DNA from: Leptoclinus maculatus
Lineage: Eukaryota; Chordata; Actinopteri; Perciformes; Stichaeidae
Assembly: GCA_032191485.1 (NCBI GenBank)
Contig: JAVDOI010000012.1
Coordinates: 11,594,635-11,658,634 of the forward strand
Length of the DNA stretch: 64,000 bases
Direction: 5' to 3'
The notes beneath the pieces were generated by a model. That model had not been told where the DNA came from. It saw only the letters and a list, made by a program, of their open reading frames with translations, and ran no database searches. The translations under genes and the position numbers were made by a program. Positions 1 through 10,600 of the stretch are shown piece after piece. The first letter of the stretch is position 1; the number at the start of each line of letters is the position of its first letter.

Positions 1-2657
1 ACCACCAGTTCACCATCCATGCTTCATATGCTAACAGTACAGTAGTATAGTAGCTACAAGGTTAGGACAGTGTGTGCTCATGTAGTAAGTAATAATGCGA
101 TTATTTTCTCAATTTATTGTCAACAAACAGTAAAAAATGACCATCACATTTTTTTTTATAAAATCCACATCTGACATCTTCAAATCTCAAAAAAGAAAGA
201 AATATGTTAACAGTAATATCAAACAGAGGAAAGTAGCAAATCCTTGCAACTGAGAGAATGGAACCACCGTATATTTGCCATTTGTGCTTAAAAGAAATGA
301 CAGTAATCATTTTTCGATAAAGAAAATAGTTGGTAATTTATTTTCTGGCAATCGACCAATCAACTTTTTTATTTCAGTGAGTTTCTGTTGTGGTTTAGAC
401 TTACACTCTGGTAGGCTGGATCAGATGAATGTTATCAAAGGACCAGTGTGTACGGTTTCTTGGGCAGAAATGGAAAAATATGTTCATAACTATGTTTACA
501 TTAGTGTATAATGACCTGAAATTAAATATGTTTTTAATATATTAAATATATTCTAAATCCTACACAGTAAGCCAACTGAGAACTAAAGAATGTTTTTTTA
601 TTTGTGCTTGGAAATATATTTTTTGTCAATCAGCTAATTGAGTTTCTGTTCTGGTTTCGATAATTATCAATGATAAATAAACACAGAAGCTAAAATGTTG
701 GGTCACAACTGGACTTAAGCGGTTTGGATAATGGAATGGAACAACTGGACTTCATGCTTCTCATTCACTGTGTTTAGTGGCAATCAGTATAATCTCTTTA
801 TATAACTAACCACAATGTACTAAAGGAAGTACTGCGAGTACTGGAATCATTTCCACAAAAGTTGCAGATGGGCTAACTGCTGCACGCTACACCACACCAG
901 GCTTTTAAATAAAGGGAAGAAAATAGATGTAAACAAAAGACACACTCAAGCAGTTTCAGTAACACATATTTCTTCTTGTTGTAAACATTTGATTTCAAGA
1001 TGTTTTTAGTTTTTGTTTCACCACACAGATGGACACAGCTGTACAACGTGTACATGTTTTTATGTTCTATCTAAGTAGCAAGGCAATAAGGAAGCAGGTT
1101 TGATTAGCAGTTGGTCATAATTGGTGCTTATTTTATTATCTATTAACAGGTTATCACAGGGTACTTTCTTGATTGATGAATCAAGCCTTTGGCCCACACT
1201 TAATCAGAAAATTGAGAACGAAAGTTCACCATCGAAGTTCAAATGATCTCTACAAGTCCAAGGTGGTGTCTTCAAATGTTTTGTGTTCAACCAAAGCCCA
1301 CAAATATTCAATCTACAATAATATCAAACAGAAAAAAGCAGCAAGTCTTCACATCTGTAAATATGGAAACAGAGGATGTTGGCGTTTTTCCTTAAAAAAA
1401 GACCCACCTATTCATCAATTATGTAAATAGTTGCTGATTAATTCTCTGTCCTTTGACAAATAGATTCATTGTTTTATCTTAAATCATAACACACAAGAAA
1501 CGTTTGGTTTATTCAAAGCTGATGGCTGATGTAGGGTTCAACGTTAATGTTTTGTTTTTCACTCGTCCAGTTGTGCAATTGAGTAAAGAATCTACTTGCC
1601 CAAAGTCAATTTGTACTTGCTTCTTTTTAGGAGCACGCTTATTTATTAGTGGTTACCAAATAACAACAAAGACCAAAGTTAATTGTAATGTTTTATGTTT
1701 GTCGTGAAAAAACCTTCAACCTTGCCAAGCAGTTGTCCTCCAAAACATTAATACTTTTCAATATTATTGATACTCTTTTTAACGTTAAAGAAATACAACG
1801 GATCCAGTAGAGTTCAATGCAATTATAGATTTACTGTGTATCAAGAATAATACAGCAAACCGAGGGCTAGTCCATGGAGCAGCACACTGAATTATATTCA
1901 GGCATTTACTTGTATACCTTATTTAACTCCTCTGGTCCTTGTTTACTGTGTTTCCACCCATTTTCATGAAATAGAGAACATTCCACCAATGTTCTCAAGC
2001 TTTTTTGCAACCACACCCCTTTTTATATCCTCTTCTAGAATATTAATAATAATAATAAATCACCATGGGTGAAGTTAAGACCTTAAACAGCTGGATGGAG
2101 CTTAACTGGGGTCATTAAAAGGCTCATTGACTGTTTTCTTAAACTTTATAGATCCAACATTTTCACTGATTACCGTACTGGTTTTATTCTGTTTTGACAT
2201 TAACATACTCATTTTGTTCTTCGTCATTGCTCCCAACCAGAAAGAGAAATTAAATGTATGCTGTCTCACCCTGACAGATGAGCAAAGTTTAGGCCTCAGG
2301 TGTTGAAGGATGAGCATAGATTATTGGTGTAATCTGCCAGAATAAATCACTGCTGTCAGCGCTGTAAGGAGAGCCAGAACATTTCATCTTCTTTGACACT
2401 TTACTGGCCTTTTCACCACTTGTTGCTCAGTCATGCAAACTGCATTCACGATGGGCTGCAGCCAAAACACTGAACTGCAACACCACCATCACTGTGCTCT
2501 CTGGCTGCTCTGTTTTTGTAACACTACTGGGTATCTTCAGTTCTTTACCTCTAAACTATAGTGTACAGCGAGGCTTGGATATATGGCAACGCCCATCTGT
2601 TTGAAGATAATTTGTTTTAATAGATTATTTATTATTGCGTATCTTTCTCATCCGCAG
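1..2657 (+). other. ada intron 1, 3' part
   Basis: No exon was recognised here. I looked for a start codon followed by about 11 codons and a phase-0 donor (human exon 1 ends in phase 0) and found none; the few GTAAGT/GTGAGT strings near 88 and 367 are not preceded by a suitable reading frame. The stretch is AT-rich with fragments of dispersed repeat. The polypyrimidine tract and acceptor of exon 2 end at 2657. Confidence 0.7.
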
Positions 2658-2719
2658 GTTGAGCTGCATGTGCACCTCGATGGAGCCATCAGGGTGCAGA
2701 CTATTCTTGATGTTGCCAA
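2658..2719 (+). CDS. ada: ada exon 2
   Basis: 62 bp between a CAG acceptor and a GTAAGT donor, the same length as human exon 2. It reads VELHVHLDGAIRVQ... and carries the two N-terminal zinc-binding histidines of the HVH motif (human H15 and H17). It begins in phase 0, so exon 1 must end on a whole codon. Confidence 0.96.
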
Positions 2720-5700
2720 GTAAGTTAAGAAATAATAAAATACGTCATACAGTTCTTTTGATTAAATGTACTGAAAAGTAAAAAAGAGTACCGCTAATAA
2801 ATCACACAAACGGGTGTTCATATTCACTTATATTGGTCTATAAATAACAAGAAATTGCATTACATAAATGCAAAAGATATGTTTGAAATATTGTTGACAT
2901 AACAAAGTTGTATTCACCAAAGAGGTGGACAGAAAAACAGCACAGGTTTGTTTTAGCGACTGCAAAATGTGCTCAGAACATATCTTGGTCACATTTCATG
3001 GATAACCAAAATGAAAGGATCCTTCAAAATGTGGTAATGTTTAAAAATGATTAACTGTTATCAGATCTTATGTGAGTACGTACGTACGTGAGTATGTGAA
3101 ACCCAACAGACACATTAGCATTAGTTTGGAGTCGTGTTTTTGTCCACCCGATGAATGGAAGTCAGGAAAACACCTCTCTCTTTAGCTGCTAAAGATGCTT
3201 CACTATGTTCACCACCTAGTTTAGTCTGTCTGCTGTTTGGTGCTGAGCAGTTAGTTTACAGGGTTTATGCAAAAAACAAGCTGCCAGCGGAACATGGCGC
3301 CACTGAGAGCGAACCAAAATATAAAATTGGTGGCCCATAGAAGCAAAACAATGAGCTGAAAGATGCTGAAATGTCCGATAGAGCTCAGGGTTAATTGAGG
3401 TTCAGTCGGGGGATAATTCTCTTTGGGTATGTCGCTATGAGCGACACCTTTCACATAACACGGCCGACACATTGGTAATGTAAAAAACATAGATGAGAGC
3501 AGCTTTAACTCTCAAATATTGGTATTCAAATGAAACAAAGTACACATTTCAAATTCAACACTGTCCCTGAACTGTTCATTTTTTCCCTCTCCTGTTTCCA
3601 GGAGACGCGGCATCCCTCTGCCAGCAAATACCGTGGAGGAGATGACGCAGATCATTATCCTCCAACAGCCTGCTACCCTCACCAAGTTCCTGGGCAAGTT
3701 TGCAGAATACATGCACGTGGTTGCGTAAGTGCTCACAAGTCTCCTTTACGATTCAGTTACATAATTACCAACGGTGTTTTCTTGCTGACCAGGTGAAAGG
3801 GAGTGCAAAGAGCAACATTTTGAGTGATTGAGAGTCAGGGTCCGCCTTATTACTGTCACAGGAATGTTACTCCACGACGTTCTTCGATGAGGGTCAACGT
3901 CCGGGCAGTCTGTTATCACGCATGTGCACTTGTGTTGTACAATTATGACGCATCCAAAGTGTTACAACCAGAGTGTGTAGTATGGTTTGTGATTAATTGG
4001 GGTGGGGATTCTAAATGCCGGACATGCAGAACAGGAAGACATCAATATCGAGATCAAGTGTCACCTTGGCAACTAAACTAAGAGGAGGGTAAAGTTCTTT
4101 GGGAACCCTTTCTGGAGTCTTATATTTAGTCCTCCAGTGAGAGTTGAACTGTTAAGAAAAGACCAAATAAAGTCTTTCAGTCGCTCAACAGCCGTGCAAG
4201 CTTTCAACAATGACGGCCTGTAGTGGCGGGACTGCAGCGCACAGTTGTGCTGAATGGACCCTCTTGTATCAAGGCTCTTGAAAGCCTTGTGTGCAGTGCG
4301 GCTTCAACAACATGGGGAACTTGCTAGCTGAGTTTAGCTCATGCAGAATTGTTGTATGAGCTTGGTGGTGATGTGGTGGTGAGTGTTTGGAGGGGGGGGG
4401 GGGGGGGGGGGTACTGAGAGGATGCTGGAGAACAACAGACATTCAGACCTGTGTAACTGCTGGAAGCTGTGTTGTTGTACGTCATGTGACGTGGGCCAGA
4501 GAAGTGTGCTACTGAGTCTAAAGTATTGATGAACGTGGAGCTGTGGTTCTTCTAATACTGTCACAGCACATCATGTTATGCTGTGTGTGTAAAATGTGAT
4601 AAGCATATGGCCAAGGACTGTATGAAAACTTCATAAATATTTGAGGCTCTCCCCAGCGTTATTTACATATATATACACAACCAACCAACTCTTCACATTT
4701 ACAAAGAAGAGCAGGGAAATGGTTTCCATTTGTGCTTGAATTATTCTTGAATTGTCAAAATAGTTGGTGATTCATTTTCAGATTGACAATTGTTGCAGCT
4801 CCAACAAACAATTAACAATAACAGTTGATATGTTTCTTCTAAGTTCACCATTTAGTAGAAAAATGTTGGCAAGGGTAACTTTATATGGCACATTTTACTT
4901 TACAGTTGTTCTGCTTCCTGCTGTGATGCAGATAAAGTGAAGGTCGAAACTGCTGTAGTGTAAAATGACACACTCTGTGGAGCGATAAAGCAACAATCAA
5001 GCAACAATAACTAGTAAGACCTACGTCTATTCAGTTTCTCAAAACTGAGCTGATTTTGATGAGAATAATACGAGGTTGTTATGGCCAAACACACCATCAT
5101 GACCCTCAGCAAACACAAACGCTGTCTTTCAGATGTCATTTACAATTTTTTATATTTCTCAAAGGGGAATACTGAAATAAAATAAAATCTAGGATTAGAA
5201 ATGTTTTAAAAAATCTCCCCTGCTCGCCCCAAAAATCATCTTCATACAGTCCCGTGCAGATATTTTTTCCACTACTCTCTTCTTAATCCTAGAAAGGTAT
5301 TTAAATAAAATCAGTTATATCAGTAAATACTTATATTGCTAATTTTGAAAGCCACTATAGTTTAGATGATTGATTAACAGTGGCAATGGTTTTATTTGTA
5401 GGCTATGACTGAGATAAGAGATTATCAGAGTCAAAGAGCAATGTTACTCAAGTCGTGTTTTTCTTTGTTTTCTTACAGTGGAGACAGAGAGGCCATAAAG
5501 AGGATAGCCTATGAATTCGTTGAGGACAAAGCCAAGGAAGGAGTGATTTATGTTGAGGTCAGATACAGCCCGCATTTTCTGGCTAACACTGAAGTGGATC
5601 CAATACCGTGGAACCAGAAAGAGTAAGTCTTTGGGGAAACCTGGTGTTGGTGTTGCTTAAAGGCAGGAATGTATTAACTTTCACTCATTGCATGTTTCTG

Positions 5701-7584
5701 TATTTTTTTCCACTCAGAGGTGACCTGAGCCCAGACGAGGTGGTGCACCTTGTTAACGAGGGCCTCAGCGAGGGGGAGAGGGCCTTCAAAATCAAAGCCA
5801 GGTCCATTCTATGCTGCATGCGCCACATGCCAAGTAATGAACTGTTCATGCTCCTGTCGCCCAAAACAACCTTGTGAGATAAGGTTCCTCTCTGTACTGT
5901 CTTTTGTCTTTTCTTGAAGCTCTGCCTCGGTTATTCTTATCAATTAAAGAGCTCGACAAAAAGAAAGAAAGAAAAACAGAAAAGTTGTAAGCTTATAACG
6001 ACAATGCAAACATGCTGATGTTAAGCAGGTATCATTTTTACCATGTTCACCATTTTAGTTTAGTTTGTTAGCGTGCTAACATTTGCGAATTAGCACTAAA
6101 CACAAAGTACAGCTGAAGCTGGTGGGAATGTCATTAGTTTTGCAGGTATTTGTTCATAAACCAAAGTATTGGACAATTTACAACTTTGACCTGATGATGA
6201 CACAAAAAAAAATGAGGGGGTCGTTAGGATTTATCCTGAGAGGAACATGAACATGAACATCTGTATTCAATTTGATTTCAGTGCTTCCGATAGTTGAGAG
6301 TTTTCGGTAAAAAACAAAAATATCAATCAGCTGGTGGCATTAGAGGAAAAGTCAGGGCGTGACCAAAGTCAAAAGGATTCATTCTCTGGGGACCAGTAAT
6401 GTTTGTACAAAATGTCATGGGAACCCATCCAATACTTGCTGAGATATTTCAGTTTAGACCGAAGGGGTGGACCGAAAATCAACAGACCAATACTGCCTTC
6501 ACTAGCTCAGGAAAAGTCTGTTTTCACACAACGGTACTAATATTTGGTATCTTTGTACTAGTGGTAGCTGGAGCAGTAGTGGTAATATCAATTACAGCAG
6601 CTGTGTCAATCACTGTGTACCGTCTACAAGCTGTACCAGTACAAATAACGGTTGTAACATCAGCAGTTGCTGTCTCAGCGGCAGCAGCAGTGACTATAGG
6701 GAGAAGGTTGCTGCAAATCTGCTCTGCTCCATTTATGCAGCTGTTTCCTGTGTTGCCCTACAGCCAAATTCATATCTGTCATTCTGTATTTCACAATACA
6801 TCTCTTGCACAAACTAATTATAGAGCTATTGCATCTTAACTTCCTGAACGTATGGAGGACATCTGATTTTGTCATTATACATGTGAAAACAAAGGGCTAG
6901 TTACGGGAAACATCATCTTATACAAGCTGTTGCATAACAGTATGCAGTTAGACTTGTGTTATAATTGCAGTATGTTTGACTTGTGTATGTCAAACTATGT
7001 ATGTCTAACTGCAGTATACTGCCTAATATCATGTTCTGATTATGAATACTGTATGAAGATCTGGGACATTTACATTGTAAAAGTAGGTTATGTTTGCATA
7101 CAGTAAGAAAAGTCAACATGTGATGCAGCAAAGTAAAGGAATAGTTATGCTTGTTTGCAAGAAGATAAGAACACTGATACCACTCTTGTGTCTGTACAGT
7201 ACATGTGAAATTACCGCCAGGTGACAGTTAGCTTAGCATAGCATAAAGGCTGGAAACAAGGGGAAAAAGCTTGCCTGACTCTATTCAAAACTAAATCAAA
7301 ACATTAAGATAAGCTAACCTAGTCGGCGGCTGCTGGTAGCTTCATATTTAGGCTACAGTACAGACATGGGAGTGGTATTAGTCCTCTCATCTAATTTTCG
7401 GGAAACAAAGCAAATGAGCACATTACCTAAAATGTTGAACTATTCCTTTAAGAAGTAGTCCCGGTTACTGTCAGCCAGCAGCTTGGTTAACGTTGTCTTG
7501 TGCTCATCATAGCTGTAGATTGATACAGAAGGATTTAGCATGGTGCTTCAACTGTATCATCACATTTCACCTACACATCATCTG

Positions 7585-7618
<34 letters not shown>

Positions 7619-10600
7619 AGTTGGCAGGACCAAAATGTGTAGTAATATAATGTGTGTATTAAATTCTCCAGGCTGGTCCATGGATGTGGTGGAGCTGTGT
7701 AAGAAATATCACCGTGATGGTGTGGTTGCCATAGATCTGGCAGGTGATGAGTCACTCAACTGTGAAGCCAATCCAGAGCACAGGAATGCCTATGAGGTGA
7801 GTGTGTTGAAACAACCAACAGACAGTCAGACAGTCAAAGCATGAGGGGGATTGAAAAGGTGCTGGCTTTGCCGTTGTGGTGGCTGGGCGTGGTTGGTGCG
7901 CTGCTGCCCCTCCCCCCCGGGGGAAGTGCAGGGAACGGTGCGCCCCACTCTGTCCCCTCTGCAGCAGCGCCCAACCACGCCCAGCCACCACAGCCGTGTG
8001 TTGCTTACTTTAATCTCAGCCTCACACGCCACACACATAACAATAACTTGTATACATTACATTACAGTCATTTAGCAGACGCTTTTATCCAAAGCGACTT
8101 ACAGTAAGTGTATTCAACATAGGTATTCAGGAGAACTACTAATCACCAGAAGTCATAAGTACATCACCTTTTCCAAACAAGCATCTAAGAGCATAAACCA
8201 GAGCAAACTATACGTCACACTTAGCAGTGCTTGTTTTGACCGTCTCTCAGAGTTTCAGCAGTTTGGTAGAATTTTGTGTATTTTTGCCCTGCTATTAGTT
8301 CCTAGTTGTTGTTTTTTTTAATAACTGAAGACGGTAAATTTCGATTATATGGACCCAGTAGTAGAGGTAAAAGTCTGCCACCTATAGGTGGCTTGGCATT
8401 ACACGTTGCACCTTTTAACAAGAAGTGTGATTGCTGAACGAAAATTGCAGACAGAATACATAAGTAGACTGCTTACTTTAGCATTATAGCACAGTGGACA
8501 TCCTTTTTATTGGCAGCATATTGCATCATTTTGAAGTTGTGAAACATTTCATAGTCACAGAGTCCACCTCGTGTTCCCACACGCTGCAGGCTGATGGAAA
8601 TATGGCTGCAGTTTATCGCCCCAACAACTTTCAGGAAATTCTTAGAAAGAATTGGAGACTTGGTTTTGTTGCTAGTACAAGTATATACATGGAAGTGTTG
8701 TAGGAGCAATGGGCTGCTGTAAAGCCCCCAGGGAGCAACTTAGGGTTCAGTGTCTCACCCTAGGACACTTTGACATACAGACAATAGGGGCCAGGGATCG
8801 AACCGCCAACCCTTGTGGTTAAAAGACGACCTGCTCTACCCACTGAGCTACAGCCTGCAAAACTGATAACATGCCCATCAGCCTCGGCTGTGCTATGTGT
8901 TCAGAGCTAAATAGCAAATGTTAGTATGTTAACACGCTGAGTGATGAACGTGGTAAACACTATACCTGTTTAACATTAACATGTTAGCATTGTCATTGTG
9001 TCAAGTGAGCATGTTAGCATTTAGCTCAAAGTACCTCACAGAGCTGCTAGCCTGTCTGTAGACTCTTAGTCTTGTTAAAATAGGTTTTATGTAACATGTT
9101 GCCCCCACATGATTCACACTGTTTAATGTGGACTAACATGTTTGTCAGACTTGGTGAGAAGGTATTGCAGACTTCTTTGGTAACCAGCAGAATAGGTGCA
9201 CGCCCTACTGACCATTGTCTATTGTCTATTGGTTTAGATTACAGGTGGCCAACCTGCTGATCTGGATTTGTGGGTTTGAGGTGGTTTCTGGTGTTTCGGC
9301 TGACTAACTGTTTTACTTTTCACTGTCAGAAAATCGTCTCAAATTGATGCGACTCCAATGTCGTTATCTGTAACCAACACAGTACCGAAGTAAAACCTAA
9401 TCCTCACAAATCAATCTCCTCTTAAGAACTGATGAAAAATCCAATTTGGTTTTCAGCCAGCATTTATTGATTAATTCAAAGAGGACCACAGTAAGTAATC
9501 AATTTTGCCCGTCAGACCATAATGAATGCGGTAGATTAATCAGTTAAAACGTTACAATGCTGGACGTAGAACAAATCTTACCTGAAATTGATTGCATGGA
9601 TGGTTGGACTCGACTACACAGGGACAGTTCATTTTTTAAATATATTTTTCAGTGTAATATGAGAATGAATAGTGGAGGTAGTATATACTATAAGTGTCCT
9701 CATAGTCGTCTGACAGTTACTGGTTATTTGCTGTGTTGAATTTATTATCACACATTTCTGTATGTTTGGAGCATGTTGATGTAGTAATAGTGTAGAGGTG
9801 CAAAGGTGGACAGTAAACACCAAATGTAAATTCTTCATCTATGAGTCTGTTGCCTCTCAGTCACTCATTATTAAGATGTCAAACATACCAAAGTTATGCA
9901 GTGGGTGGCTTTCAGTGGACTAAACATATTTTCATACACTCCCTGCCTCAACTTGTGTAACAATGAAGTTAAAGCACAGTTGGTCAAAAGTCATTTGAGG
10001 CAAATTATTGATCAATAATTCACAAGATGGCCATAAAATCAAAATAATCCAGTTGAAAGTATAGTATTTGCAAAGGTTGCACATATTTTGTTGATTAGCT
10101 CTTTACCAATCAAGCATCAATAAGGCCGTCATACCATTCAAATGATTTGTCCATAATTAAACTGCACTGTACTAACTCTGCAAAATCAATCCTCTTTCAA
10201 ATAGTCTCTTAAAATGTATTTTTTATTGAAAGGCTTTTTACAACCATCTTTAATTCAGGATTTGATGTGTGCATGCAGGTTGGCATGTGTGTATGAAATT
10301 TCATGCGAGTTTGTTTGTACGACTTATTCAAGTACAGTTTACTTTCCTCATGTTGTATGCATACAGTTTATGATTTTGTATGTGTAATTTTCATACTTCA
10401 ACTATTAACAAGAAGCAGAACTCACTGAGCAGAGTCCACACTAATGTTGAGGGTAATCTTCATAGCTACATGACCTCTAGATACCTGCAGATTAAGCAAG
10501 CCACACTTAATGTATCCAAGGTTAAGAATGCTAAAGTGACAAAGTGCACATACTGTAAACATATCAATGCCATTGTTAATTTAATTGTAGTTCCCAGTAA

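Noticed and set aside
1504..1707. ATGGCTGATGTAGGG... near 1520 as a candidate ada exon 1
   Set aside because: It begins M-A-D like some ADA proteins, but it is not followed by the conserved F-D-K-P-K end or by a phase-0 donor within the right distance.
6399..6839. 146-codon frame with hydrophobic, membrane-like stretches
   Set aside because: The Val/Ala/Ile-rich part is the translation of a degenerate trinucleotide repeat in ada intron 5, on the same strand as ada and between good exons.
7841..8107. Frames after ada exon 6 with prolines and arginines
   Set aside because: They arise from the GC-rich hairpin in intron 6. The exon 6 donor GTGAGT at 7797 is strong and matches the human exon boundary.
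8794..8860. Possible tRNA gene on the minus strand
   Set aside because: Boxes A and B are present, but the acceptor arm does not pair and a SINE body follows directly, so it is a SINE head.
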